Shown here: piece after piece, positions 28,214-38,806 of the stretch
How the letters are laid out: every line of letters begins with the position of its first letter
Numbering within the stretch: the stretch's first letter is position 1
Origin: Ustilago trichophora
Lineage: Eukaryota; Basidiomycota; Ustilaginomycetes; Ustilaginales; Ustilaginaceae
DNA: 64,000 bases
Assembly (NCBI GenBank): GCA_900323505.1
Contig: OOIN01000024.1
Coordinates: forward strand, 372,001-436,000
Direction: 5' to 3'
The notes under the pieces: generated by a model
Databases searched by the model: none
Told to the model about the DNA's origin: nothing
Seen by the model: only the letters and a program-made list of their open reading frames with translations
Program-made: the position numbers and the translations under genes

Positions 28214-30998
28214 ATGCCACAACGACCTTTCTCAAAGCGCTCCGTGGCCTTCTGAGCGGCATCAGCGGCTGATCGCAACACACGTGAGGTTCGGCTGCAG
28301 CAAGCATCTTCAGAGCTTGACAATGGACAGCATGACAGCATCCGACAGGCTGCAGCAGCAAACAATGTTCCAGAAGCGAGCTTGCGCCACCAGAGGCAAG
28401 GCCGTCAGCCAAAAGTCTGGGCTCAGAACAACCAGCAACGCCTGACTCCAACCGAAGAGTCGGGTTTGCTTGAGTTCATCCGGCGTCGTGCCTGCAGCGG
28501 CTTTGCCCTGACACCGGCGCTTCTCCGTGAGCATGCCAGCAATATCATTTGTTCCAATCCTGCTCGTTGCCAAGCCCCGGACGTCACACACACGTGGCTG
28601 CAGGCGTTCCTGCTTCGGCACCCGACAATTCGGTCCCATTGGTCTCGGTGCCTGGACAATGCCCGGCTTTCCGGAGCCACTGAGACTGTAATACGAGAAT
28701 GGTTCAATCGTCTGGCTGAGATCATGCGTGAGTATCATGTAGCATCCACAAACGTTTTCAATATGGATGAGACAGGGTTCATGTTTGGTCAGGCCGGAAG
28801 CGAGCGGATCATTGTGCCTTCCGGCAAGCCGGCAGCTCGGTACAAGGCACAGCCAGGAACAAGAGAATCGGCAACTATAATTGAGTGCATCGGAAGCAGC
28901 GGTCAGGTACTATCGCCGCTTATCATCACCAAAGGCTGGGTACACACAGTCGGGGAACAGCGGCGTATGGAAGGTGTACCGGCTTCCTGGAGGTTTGCAA
29001 AGACCGACAATGGTGTCAGGGGTCGTGTGCCTGAGAATCCCGGAATCGCCGAATTGATGTCTTCTGGCGATTTTCCACTAATTAATCGGTGGACGGCGGC
29101 CTACGGGCGACTCTCGACTAACCGCTGTGGACACTCCGTCCAGAGGCAGAGCAGCACAAAACTAGACCTTGGCGAATCGTACGAGAGGTCGTACGAGGGT
29201 TCGGGGAATGCAGGTTGACGCCTGTCGGTGCACGAGTGTCCGTAGCGCTCCGACAGTCGTTATATGGTACTGATGGAGGTATCAGGACCGCAGTGGAGGT
29301 ACTGCCTACGGTTGAGGTTCCGTAGCGTCGATGTAGGTGTCGACGGCGTCGCTAATGTGATACTACACACACAGGAGATAGTAGCAATGCCTGGATTGCT
29401 ACGAGACGGCGGATACAAGAGACAGTGTTGTACTGACGGTTGAACGATTGTGATAAGTTAAGTAATAGTAGAGTGGATGGGGCTCCGCCCCATCGCACGC
29501 CTGTGCAGTGTGAGTATATATGGCCTCACCCTCACCAGGAGGGCGGCCGTATGGCTCGACGTGGCCACATGCTGTATCAGCCTGTGTCCGTCGGCTCTGG
29601 GTGGCACCCGTGGGGAGCCACCCACTTCATTCCCCCCCTCATCTACGCGTCCTTCATATCTCTCCCCCAAGCGTCTTGCTCGCCATCCCTGATGGCGACG
29701 AGACCCTGGCCATCCCTCCGCCGTGCGTCATTGGTCGCACCTCTCCCGTACGTCCCTGGTGGCGCCTTTTCGCGCTCAACGCGTACGGATCGCCGGGTGG
29801 ATGCCACTTGCCGATTTCCCTCCAGAAAGTCGGCCAGTGAGCTCCACCTGCCGGCCGAGTACTTATGCACCTGTGCGCCATTTCTGCGCACAGCCGCTGC
29901 TGCGCTCCTCCGGCCTCCACTCGTGCCTGACCCTGGTCAGCCCACGTGAGGCCTGTAACAAATGGCTGGACATCACATGCACTTGGCCTCAAATGGCTCG
30001 AAACCATCTTCGAGCCAGAGACAAGGCCATCGACGCCATCAACTTGGCGCTTGCTCATCATCGACGGCCACAAGTCTCACACAAGCGAGCCGTTCCTCGA
30101 CCTTTGCTGGAACAGGAACATCATTCCGTTCCTGCTTCCAGCTCATGCAACCCACGTAATGCAACCTCTGGATGTCTCAATCTTTGGCCCACTCTCGGCT
30201 TCCGTCAAGCGTCTGATCTCGGACGCCGCAACCCACGTGAGCGACATTGATAAGCCGATGTTTGTGACGATGTACGCCCAGGCACGAGAGAAGGTTCTGA
30301 CGCAGGCACAAGCCCGGAAGGCCTTCTCCGACAGCGGAATAACGCTTAATCCGAGTGCAAATAAGGTTCTTGACCGACTACCCGGGTCAGGAACACGGCA
30401 ACACCAACAGCCGCTGCAGGAACGTGCTGTACCAAATTCACGGACTGTATTCGAAACCACCGTTGCCGTACTAGCTCAGGAACAGGACCCACGTGAAGCC
30501 CGAAAGCTCAGAAACTTGATTTCACAAGCACATGCACAGACAGAAGCAGCACTTGCAGCTTCTCGGGTTGAGGTCAATTTGTTGCGATCGGAGCTGGAGC
30601 GGAGGAACAGAACATCAACGAGGAGGGGCAAGAAGAGGAAGGATGGTGATCAAAGGGTATTGACACGGACAAAGATGATCACGAGGGCAGAAGCAGAGCA
30701 GCATTTGGTGGGAAAGGGAGCATACAAGGGTAGGAACACTGGAGGGAAGCAGCGAGAGGAGGAGGAGGTGGAGGAGGCCGAGGAGGCCGAGGCAGTCTCT
30801 GGTGGCGACGAAGCAGTTCCTGATGGCGACAAAGGGCTCTCGGCATCACCGACCATCTCTGCTACACCTGCAGAGCCAAATCTCACCAACAATATCGATC
30901 CTGAACTGTCTCTTGACGCCATCAATGACGATGACCTTGGTGGCTTCGGATTCTTTGATATCATGCCGGTAGCAAGCTCATCACACGTCCGACTTTGA
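28214..30998 (+). pseudogene. pogo-type transposase (HTH-CENPB + DDE_1), disrupted
   Basis: Reading from the ATG at 28214 (MPQRPFSKRS), an in-frame TGA at 28253-28255 stops translation 13 codons in. The following frame contains the family's helix-turn-helix region (SIRQAAAANNVPEASLRHQ, then LTPTEESGLLEFIRRR) and TWLQAFLLRHP. The first catalytic Asp is in NVFNMDETGF. The frame is then cut after residues KTDN by the LTR at 29014-29960. It resumes at 29966 with W-T-S and LGLKWLETIFEPETR, the second Asp in LLIIDGHKSH and the third in MQPLDVSIFGPLS. The two halves are in the same phase on either side of the LTR, so the gene was open there before insertion. All three Asp residues survive, but no full protein can be made. 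Confidence 0.9.
29014..29960. mobile_element. Solo LTR of a retrotransposon nested in the transposase gene
   Basis: A 947-bp insert starting TGTCAGGGG and ending CCTGTAACA, so it has the TG...CA termini of LTRs. It is flanked by a 5-bp duplication AATGG (29009-29013 and 29961-29965). No gag or pol coding sequence is inside, and a TATA-like GTATATAT lies at about 29514, as expected of an LTR promoter. Removing it with one copy of AATGG restores the transposase frame. Whether the parent element was Gypsy or Copia cannot be told from the LTR alone. Confidence 0.9.
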
Positions 30999-31131
30999 TT
31001 CTGTTTGGCTCAACATGTATCATAGCATCTCAGGAACACACCATTGAAGTTTGACTCAAATTGCTTCACAGACTGCTGAGCTCGCGATCACACCGAGTAC
31101 TACCATCAGACTGAAAATTAAGCTCGGAGAA

Positions 31132-31173
31132 CGCGTCGGTACTACATATGCGTCGGTACTACTGTAATTACGT
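31132..31173 (-). repeat. Right terminal inverted repeat of pogo-like element
   Basis: The inverted copy of 27985-28026, ending CTGTAATTACGT and followed by the duplicated TA at 31174-31175. It carries the same two direct copies of the internal 13-mer. Confidence 0.95.
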
Positions 31174-31289
31174 TAGCCTTTTTCCCAAAAACAGAAAACA
31201 GTAAGTTGTTCAACTTTATAGAGTGTCTGCTAGGATTCGAAGCTTCTCCTTGTTAAAAAAGCAAGAAAAGACAAAGGGATGATTTTGGT

Positions 31290-34200
31290 CTATCGACCAC
31301 CCCACCCGCCACCCCCGCCTCTACCTCTTCCCCCACCACCTAATCCACCCCCACTTCCTCGAGAACGACCTCTACCACCCCAACCCTGTCTAAACCCACC
31401 TCTACCACCAGTAGAACCATTCAATCCATCATCATAATCTCTCTCTCGATTGCTAACATATTCTCCCCTTCCATCCCTTCCATCTCTTCCATCTCTAGCG
31501 TCTCTGATTACCATTCCACTCGCATTTCCTCCTCCTGCTGAGGCTAAACCTTGTTGTTGTCCTCCGGAAGAATTGGTGGTGGAGGAGAGACCTAAACTTC
31601 TCCCGCGAACAATGATGCCCCTGTTGTACGGGTCAGAAGGTCGATCATAGGGCGATACAATCGATGTTGCTGGAGAATCGTCATATTCATCACCACTAGC
31701 AGTCGCCGAGGGACGACGATACGGCGGCACCGCTGCATAACCCCCACCAATACTGTGCGAATGTGAATGCGAGTGCGAATGCGGATGAGCATGAGCATGA
31801 GAATGGGAATGTGGATGCACATCTAACCGACTAGCCAACCCTCCACCACTGCTGTTGGTGTTGTTGTTGTTCCCAACACCACTGCTACTAGCGGAATGGG
31901 GAGGGACACCAGAAGTTTCCCCAGCCATACTGCTAACAGTGGATCCACCCGTACCGCTCTGATTCACGGAAGCATCTCTTTGTTGTTGATGTTCTTCCCG
32001 TCCACCAAAAAATCGTCCTTCCCCCGCACCCCTATATCCATCTCGTGAAGCATGAGAATCACGATGATGCAAAGTCTCCCTACGACCCCACCCTCCAGAG
32101 GTACGTAATGGTTCTCGATCATGATCTCCGCCAACACCACCACCATTACCAGCGACCGCACGAGATCGATCACCCCACCCCATATCTCGTCCACCATCAC
32201 GCAGGGTTGAATCTGCTCCATGACGCAATGTAGCATACTCGCCACCGCGAGACTCTCGACCTTCCCGAGCATCCGCCCATGCTTCAGCCCTCGGATCGCC
32301 ATCGCGCATGCTAGCAGGTCCCTTTGGTATGCCTGCAAAGTTGCGCGGTGGGTAAGAGGGTAGAGCTGCAGTGGTCGGTGTTGGGGACGTAAGTCCTGGT
32401 GCTGGGTATCGTGAGATGGAGCTGGTGGTGGAATTGGTAGAGCTGACGCTGGAAGGAGTGTTGCCGATGCCGCCAACGCCGGAGGCGACTCCCGCGATTC
32501 CAATGCGCGCAGGGGTGGACGTGATGGCAGATGAAGGAGTGGTTGTGGATGCGGCTACAGGTGCGGTATTCAGACTGGCAGACACGGCTGAAACGGGTGG
32601 CGGCAAGGTGGTCCCAGGAGGACTCATAAATGCACGAGGGGCTTTGGGAGGGTTGAACCCGCTGCCCACGCTCGAAGATGATCCTGAGGGAGAAGGGGGC
32701 ATGCGCCCTCCCTGAACACGGGTAGGTCCAAGCGATGGAGATCGAGCGGGTGTGGAGGCCAGAGGAGGGGCGGCTGAAGTTGTTGCGAAACCCCATGTGA
32801 TGGCGGTAGGCGTGGTCGCCGTGCCTGTACTGGTCGTTAGAGGCTTTGCGAATCCATCGCCAGCTGCGGATACGGATACACTACTGTTGGAAGTGCTCGC
32901 TTGCTGCCCAATGTTGTGATCAACACCTGCTGGCTGGTGCGATACCGAAGGAGCACGCGCTCGGCGGGTCTCGAGTCGCATCAGCAGCGCAGGTGTATCA
33001 GCACTAGCGCCACTAGCACCTGTAGCTGCGGCACCAGTTGCCGTCCCTGTCGGCGAGGAGGCATTTGCCGGGGCGATGCTGATGGCACCAGCCTCAGGCG
33101 ATTCCATGATCTGAGACGTAGTGGACGTGACTGCCTCTGCCGACGTCGAATCCTTTGAAACTGCTCCTGACGCCAACCCGCTCTGCTGCTGAGCTGACAA
33201 AGTGGCCGCAGGTTCCGGCGAAGGCGACTTCGGAATCTCTACAGAGCGAATAGCCGTTGGTGCGGAAATCGAAGTAAACAACACGCCTCGTGGCACTGCT
33301 GCAGAACTCTTGCCCGTCTCGGCCGCATCTGTGGCGCTCGACGATGCCTGTGTCGAGCCAGTGGGAGTGGCACCAGTAGCCTCCGATGGAGTCCAAGTCA
33401 CAATGGGCTCGGATGCTCTGGCAGAGACTGGCGGCACAGGGTCGCTCTTCTCGACAGCAGGCGAAGGCGCAACCTCGGAAGTTGGTGTAGCGAGAGTAGG
33501 GGTGAGGGGAGGAGCCGAAGTGCTGGCGTTTTGCTGCTCCGAAACGCGACGTTCTGCCAAGCGACGCTTGTATTCGGCCAAGGAAAGCTTGACTCGTGGC
33601 TCCTCCTTTTTGACTTCGGGTGCGGGCGTGGGCGCTGACGCTGCTGGAGGCGCTGCAGATGAGGTGGATTCCACCGCTGGTGTTTTGCTGTCCTCGCTCT
33701 TGGTGGTCTCTGTCGTTGAATCTTTGGTCTCTGGACCAGCTTTGATCGACTCAGATTCAGCTTGCGCAGGGGCAATAGGCTCGGGCTGAATCTGAGGAGC
33801 CTCTTCCTTCTTCGCAATGTTGGATGTCAAGGCTGCGGGGATGGCACCTTCTTCGTCGCTGCTTGGTTCGGAATCCGACAGGATGCGTCGCACCTTCTTC
33901 GCCTTGGTCGGGGTATCTTTCTTCGCAGATTTGCGATCGTCGACCGCTGTCGGGGTGGAAGGCCTGTCCTTCTTTGTCTTTCGAGGCAAATCGGCCTCGC
34001 TGGTATCCTGCTCTTCCTTCTTTGATGCTGTTACTTCGGAGCTGAGCGTCGGCATCGCCTTCTTCGAAGCGCGTGGTGTGGAGGCGCCACTGCCGGCGTC
34101 TTCCATAGTGACGTCAGCGTCTTCATCGGGATGTTCCTTGCTGGTTTCATCCGCTTCGTCTTCCGACAAATCGTCTTCGCTGGATTCGGTATCGCCAAGG

Positions 34201-37200
34201 TCAAGAATGGCGTTGCGGTGAATACGGGCCTCTTCTCGCTTGCGACGCTTCGAAGCCGACTCCTTTGCACGCAATTCGCTGGCTCTGCCATTGCCGTCAC
34301 GCGCACGTTGAGCAGCACGCTTCTTCTTTGATAGCTCCACATCCGAGGTGCGTCTTTCGTTCTCGAGGCGATGTTTGGCCGAAAGACGCGGTACTGGTGG
34401 TGGTGAGCTGAGGCTCGAATCGCCCGAGTCTGGCGATGGAACAGAGGAGAGCGGCGAGCTGGGATCTGCAATGTTGCCTGACTTTCTGCGCTTCTTGATC
34501 GGAGTCGTCGCAGCACAGTCATCGTAGCCATTGCCTTCGTCCGAAGAAAAGTCAAGGGATGCACGCCCAGCGTCCAGCTTGCCTTTGCGTTTGGCGCCGA
34601 CCTTAGCTCTGCTGCTGGTGTCGGTAGATCGTCGACTCTTTCTAGCTTTGACTGGGTCATCGTCCTCTTCTTTGTCGGTGGCGTCGTTGTCCTCGGCGTC
34701 CTCCTCGTCAGAAGGTGCTGTGGTGGCCTTGATGCGGGTACGCATGGATCGCTTCTTGGGAGGCAGCAGGAAGAGACCCGAGAGCTGGGCATCCACAGCG
34801 CTTGCTTCGCCTCCTTTGCTAGGCCGAGCAAGAGCTTGAGCTCCATCGGCTGCACGCAAAGCATCCATGAGATCCTCATCCTCGTCCTCGCTGGGCGTCT
34901 CGTTCTCGCTGAGGCCGGAGAGAGGATCTGTGAGCGAAGACGCAATCGATCGTGTGTCATCCGCATCATCCAGATCAGATGCGGCAGATTCGGTATCTTG
35001 ATCGTCACCGTCTACGTCCATGCGATCGTTGTTGGCTGTAATATCGCGACGAGACTTGTTTCGCTTTGGAGCTGCTTCGTTGCTGCCACAACCAATCTCG
35101 CCGTCCTCGTACACGTCGCCTAGCGATTGCATCGCCTCGACCTCGCCTTGAGCCGCAAGTACATCAAGCGCAGCTGCATCAGTAGGAGTCGTATCATCCT
35201 TGACGGAGGTGTCTGGTGTCGGTGGACGACTAGAGGGTCTCCAGTGTCTTCGAATACCAACGAGCGGTGAGAAGTCGGGCAACTTAGCTCTGCGGTTGTT
35301 CTTGCCGGGCATAGTGACGTTGAGGAGCGACATACCGTTACCCACTCGGAGCATCTGCGCCACGGCGCAATCCTGTTTGCGACCATTGTTGGCGCTGGCG
35401 CCTCCTCCGCCTCCTGGTGGAGCAGCTGAGCCAATGCAGGCACAGAGCACCGAGCCGAGCAAAGCAGCAGATACGGTGCTCATCTTGACCGAGAATTCGG
35501 TGTCAGCATAAGGAAATTCGCCCTTCTCTGCTAAAGCGACCATGTTGGCTGTGTGCTTGTCTGCGTCAACCTGGCCATCGCGAGACTCGAGGTAAGGATT
35601 CTGCACCAAATCTGGCAAGAAATGGACAATGTGCGCGTCATCCCATTCCCAACCCAGCGTGATCTCGTGGGTGCGAGGAATGTCGGTGAGGGCAAAGATG
35701 CCAAAGAAGAGCTGCGGCTCCTCGGAGCGGCTCTCGGCGGGCGGTGTGTCGGCGTACCTCTGATTTCGTGCTGCTGATATTAGAGGCGTCAGGGCAGGAG
35801 CAGGCGATTGGGCTCTTGAGCTGGTACGAGAGCGAACGGATGGCTGACCATTGGGATGGAAGAGAATGGGTCGGAGGACGGCGTTGGGATGGCAGCTGAA
35901 GCGGACAAAGCGAGCCTCGTTGCCGTATCTTCGTGCGTCGATGGCCAAGTTGAGCGGAGGTGGAAGAAGGTGAACATGGGGCTTGGTGGCACCGAGTGCA
36001 GCGTACTGGTTGATAGGGTCGTTGCGGTAGGCACTGGCACTGTAGAGCTCGCCGCGCAACTCTGAGATGAAGGCACCTGCAGGGATAGAGCCATCAGCAA
36101 AGAGACCGTGCATGACGGGTCTCGAGAAAGCACGTGATGCGCACCATCCGCGCTGTGGCTCATCAGCCGAGTTGTTGACGTAGAGAACGTTGCTGAAAAC
36201 ACCTGCGGAAGCCGACTCGGAGATGTGCTTGACATAGGTGCGAGACGCAAGATCGGCAAGCGAGGGTCCAGTCAACTCGACAGGGACACACTCATCACCG
36301 ACTGCCGAGATGGCGATGGGGCCATTGTCGTATCCACTTGGAGAACCTGGCGCGCGTGGTGAGGATGCGGATGGAGATGATGCAGACGATGATGACGGAT
36401 GCGATTCGGCCATGGCGTGCTTTGTGCTGGAGAGATGGCGGCCTGTGCTGGAAGCTGTGGGAACGACGAGGCGACCGTTGGGCCCTTGGGTGGCTTTGAG
36501 GGGACTGCCTTGCTCCCAATCGAGCATAGCGGCTGCGAGGTTTTCGACGATGGAGGGATCTGTGACCATGTTGTTGAGGATGGGGGTAAACTCGACGTGC
36601 CAAGCCTCGAGCTGTTCTGCCAGGTCGAATGGATCATCTATGCGTTCGTGAGAACTGCCGGGGGTGAAGACGCCCCTTACAGGAGTGGATACGGAAGAAG
36701 GTGTGTCGTATCCTCTTCGAGAGCCTTTGTGAGCTTTTCTCTGCTTGGCTCCTTTTGGTACTGCGCCAGCGCTGGCTGGAACGTCGGGAACGACAAACTG
36801 AGTATTGCTGAGATCGAGAGCCTGGCTAGGTTTGCGGGAGCGAGCTGCGGATGAGGTGACGAGATTGGCATTGGGTGGCAGTGCTAGAGATGGGTCTGGC
36901 GCAGATGTGGCAGAGGATAGAGGCAGGGTGCTAGAGGTTGGGGACGAGACTGGCTCTTGTGTGAGATAGGCTTGGTTGAAGTTGTTGGATGCGAGCGCTT
37001 GAGCTTGGCGTTTGAGATTGCGATCCATGAGCGCTTTTCGGGCTTCATTGTTCTTGCGCTTCTGCTGGTGCGCTTGAGCAAAGGCGACATCGACAGGACG
37101 TGGTTCACACTGCTCGCAGAGATACTCGTCGGGGACCGAGGCTTGGGACATGCCAAAGCATGCGCAATGCTGCCAAACGAGACATCTGTCGCATTGGATG

Positions 37201-37571
37201 GTGAAACCGTCGTCGTCGTCGCAGCCACAGATACAGCGAATGATGCCTGCTTCTTCATCGACGGTGCCTTGATCATCGTCGTCGGGTGCTGTCTCGTCAT
37301 CCAGATTGGTGGGATCCGATGGCAAGTCATCGGTGGCTGTTGTGGTAAGACGGGCGGAGGAACGGGATGGATCCGCAGAAGCACCTTGAAGAGCAGTTGG
37401 AAGGTCGGACGGTACTGATTGAAGTTGAGCTGAGGATGGAGATACGGCAGATGTAGAAGAGGAAGAAGAGGAAGAGGATGCACCGGCCCTACCTGGTGGA
37501 GGAGGGTCACGGGCAAAGACGCCCATAGTAGGTGGCTTGATCATGTTGCAAGGCGGGTGGTTATGCGCCAC
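31290..37571 (-). CDS. set3: PHD and SET domain protein, Set3-like
   Basis: A 2093-residue protein. A PHD finger lies at about 112-156 ([33 protein letters not shown]). A SET domain lies at about 440-650 ([54 protein letters not shown]). The pairing and the atypical SET motif (FSCHPN in place of NHSCxPN) match the Set3/Set4/MLL5 group, which are readers in the Set3 histone deacetylase complex and are usually not active methyltransferases. The remaining 1400 residues are acidic, Lys/Arg/Ser-rich, then Ser/Thr/Pro/Ala low complexity, with a His-Ser/Ala-His repeat and a final Arg-Gly-Gly-rich tail (RGG-type, possible RNA binding). A later Met ([10 protein letters not shown], 37544) is an alternative start. 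Intact single ORF. Confidence 0.88.
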   Translation of the reverse strand: MAHNHPPCNMIKPPTMGVFARDPPPPGRAGASSSSSSSSTSAVSPSSAQLQSVPSDLPTALQGASADPSRSSARLTTTATDDLPSDPTNLDDETAPDDDDQGTVDEEAGIIRCICGCDDDDGFTIQCDRCLVWQHCACFGMSQASVPDEYLCEQCEPRPVDVAFAQAHQQKRKNNEARKALMDRNLKRQAQALASNNFNQAYLTQEPVSSPTSSTLPLSSATSAPDPSLALPPNANLVTSSAARSRKPSQALDLSNTQFVVPDVPASAGAVPKGAKQRKAHKGSRRGYDTPSSVSTPVRGVFTPGSSHERIDDPFDLAEQLEAWHVEFTPILNNMVTDPSIVENLAAAMLDWEQGSPLKATQGPNGRLVVPTASSTGRHLSSTKHAMAESHPSSSSASSPSASSPRAPGSPSGYDNGPIAISAVGDECVPVELTGPSLADLASRTYVKHISESASAGVFSNVLYVNNSADEPQRGWCASRAFSRPVMHGLFADGSIPAGAFISELRGELYSASAYRNDPINQYAALGATKPHVHLLPPPLNLAIDARRYGNEARFVRFSCHPNAVLRPILFHPNGQPSVRSRTSSRAQSPAPALTPLISAARNQRYADTPPAESRSEEPQLFFGIFALTDIPRTHEITLGWEWDDAHIVHFLPDLVQNPYLESRDGQVDADKHTANMVALAEKGEFPYADTEFSVKMSTVSAALLGSVLCACIGSAAPPGGGGGASANNGRKQDCAVAQMLRVGNGMSLLNVTMPGKNNRRAKLPDFSPLVGIRRHWRPSSRPPTPDTSVKDDTTPTDAAALDVLAAQGEVEAMQSLGDVYEDGEIGCGSNEAAPKRNKSRRDITANNDRMDVDGDDQDTESAASDLDDADDTRSIASSLTDPLSGLSENETPSEDEDEDLMDALRAADGAQALARPSKGGEASAVDAQLSGLFLLPPKKRSMRTRIKATTAPSDEEDAEDNDATDKEEDDDPVKARKSRRSTDTSSRAKVGAKRKGKLDAGRASLDFSSDEGNGYDDCAATTPIKKRRKSGNIADPSSPLSSVPSPDSGDSSLSSPPPVPRLSAKHRLENERRTSDVELSKKKRAAQRARDGNGRASELRAKESASKRRKREEARIHRNAILDLGDTESSEDDLSEDEADETSKEHPDEDADVTMEDAGSGASTPRASKKAMPTLSSEVTASKKEEQDTSEADLPRKTKKDRPSTPTAVDDRKSAKKDTPTKAKKVRRILSDSEPSSDEEGAIPAALTSNIAKKEEAPQIQPEPIAPAQAESESIKAGPETKDSTTETTKSEDSKTPAVESTSSAAPPAASAPTPAPEVKKEEPRVKLSLAEYKRRLAERRVSEQQNASTSAPPLTPTLATPTSEVAPSPAVEKSDPVPPVSARASEPIVTWTPSEATGATPTGSTQASSSATDAAETGKSSAAVPRGVLFTSISAPTAIRSVEIPKSPSPEPAATLSAQQQSGLASGAVSKDSTSAEAVTSTTSQIMESPEAGAISIAPANASSPTGTATGAAATGASGASADTPALLMRLETRRARAPSVSHQPAGVDHNIGQQASTSNSSVSVSAAGDGFAKPLTTSTGTATTPTAITWGFATTSAAPPLASTPARSPSLGPTRVQGGRMPPSPSGSSSSVGSGFNPPKAPRAFMSPPGTTLPPPVSAVSASLNTAPVAASTTTPSSAITSTPARIGIAGVASGVGGIGNTPSSVSSTNSTTSSISRYPAPGLTSPTPTTAALPSYPPRNFAGIPKGPASMRDGDPRAEAWADAREGRESRGGEYATLRHGADSTLRDGGRDMGWGDRSRAVAGNGGGVGGDHDREPLRTSGGWGRRETLHHRDSHASRDGYRGAGEGRFFGGREEHQQQRDASVNQSGTGGSTVSSMAGETSGVPPHSASSSGVGNNNNTNSSGGGLASRLDVHPHSHSHAHAHPHSHSHSHSHSIGGGYAAVPPYRRPSATASGDEYDDSPATSIVSPYDRPSDPYNRGIIVRGRSLGLSSTTNSSGGQQQGLASAGGGNASGMVIRDARDGRDGRDGRGEYVSNRERDYDDGLNGSTGGRGGFRQGWGGRGRSRGSGGGLGGGGRGRGGGGGWGGR

Positions 37572-38806
37572 CGCTTTGAGACGCGGCTCGAGCCGCTGAA
37601 GCTATAGGCTGCGACTGCGAAAGATAGGTTTGTGCTGTACCTAGAGAGACTGTCGCTAAGAGTGGAAGCCAAAACAGTTAGACCGAAATGGCGGACTCGG
37701 CTACGGGTATCATGCTGCTAGCTGCAAGTTGTAGGCGTGCAAAGACAAAGATCGGGTGGGACAAGTGGGCTGAATGGAGTCTGTACACTTGTCCAAGATG
37801 CTAAAGGATGGTGATAGAGGGAAAGACCGAGATCGCTTGAGCAAAGTACTTGAGAATGTACGGTGAGATTGGCGTCTGGACAAAGTCGAGGTGGTACCCA
37901 GTGTGGACCGAGCGTAGGTGAGAGCGGATGCGAATTTGAGATGATGTGTGCTGTGAGAGAGGGTGTATGTAAAACGGATGGTGCCAAGGCCTTGAAAGAG
38001 GGATGATGGGGCGAGATGGTAGGGTGGAGCTGAGTAGTGATCCAATCAACCATATGCCATTGAGGTTGCAAGTCGTGGTTGGCATTGCACCATCTCAGCA
38101 TCTCAACCAAGTGAAAGCAAAGCGTCAGCAAAGCAGCCAAACATTTACGATTGCTTTGGCTCGGCGTACGCAAAAACCTTTTCGACGCGTCTCGAGCTCA
38201 CAGTCGAAAAATACCGAAAATTTTCAAAAAAACAAAAGACGAAGACGACTCAGCTTTTTGTGTAGGGCGGCTCATCGAGGCACAACAGCAGAGGTGCTGG
38301 ATTTTTGGCCATCCAATGTTAGCAAAGCCTTTTTGGGATGGCAAAAGCGCGCGTCAACTTTGATTTTCTCGACAAGATTGGAAAATGTCGCACAAACACC
38401 AACAGCCCATCCATCTCAACCAGACAACCCTTCTCGACCATCATCCACAGTATCTTTCTTGCCTTTGAAACCCTCACCCACAACATCTCGCTCGTACAAA
38501 CCGGCAGCAACGACTCAGACCCATCGATACCAACCCTGAAACTCAATCTTTGCGAGGTCAGATCAAGCGCGAAACGGTTTAGGCAGGCGAAACAACGCTC
38601 TACTTGACCTCGACCTATCGTCCCCTGCGAACACATTCTCTACTACTTTGCATCTTGCTCTTGCACCGCTCATGACCTGCAACTAGCTCAATCAAGTCTG
38701 TCTCCAATCTCATCCCTTTCGTATCGCCCACATTACGCAGACCGAAGCTTAGGTCTTCACTGCTGCCTGCCAGATCATCAGGTGGAGCACCACTTCTACC
38801 ACAACC
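37572..38806. other. Divergent intergenic region between the set3-like gene and brr2
   Basis: 1.2 kb with no supportable gene; the small ORFs are of random composition. One ACGCGT at 38185-38190, an A-rich tract near 38205-38240 and a CT/CA-rich leader just before the brr2 start are visible. Confidence 0.45.

Larger units (their letters stand above)
27985..31173 (+). mobile_element. pogo/Fot-like Tc1-mariner DNA transposon, interrupted
   Basis: 3189 bp bounded by perfect 42-bp terminal inverted repeats (27985-28026 and 31132-31173) and flanked by a TA duplication (27983-27984 and 31174-31175). It carries a transposase with an HTH-CENPB region and a DDE_1 domain. Without the nested LTR and its duplicated 5 bp the element would be 2237 bp, a normal size for this superfamily. 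The identical ends suggest a fairly recent insertion, yet the gene is now broken twice. Confidence 0.92.

Noticed and set aside
29440..29949. 169-codon ORF within the solo LTR
   Set aside because: No gag or pol similarity; LTRs often hold chance ORFs, and the LTR boundaries and target duplication explain the sequence.
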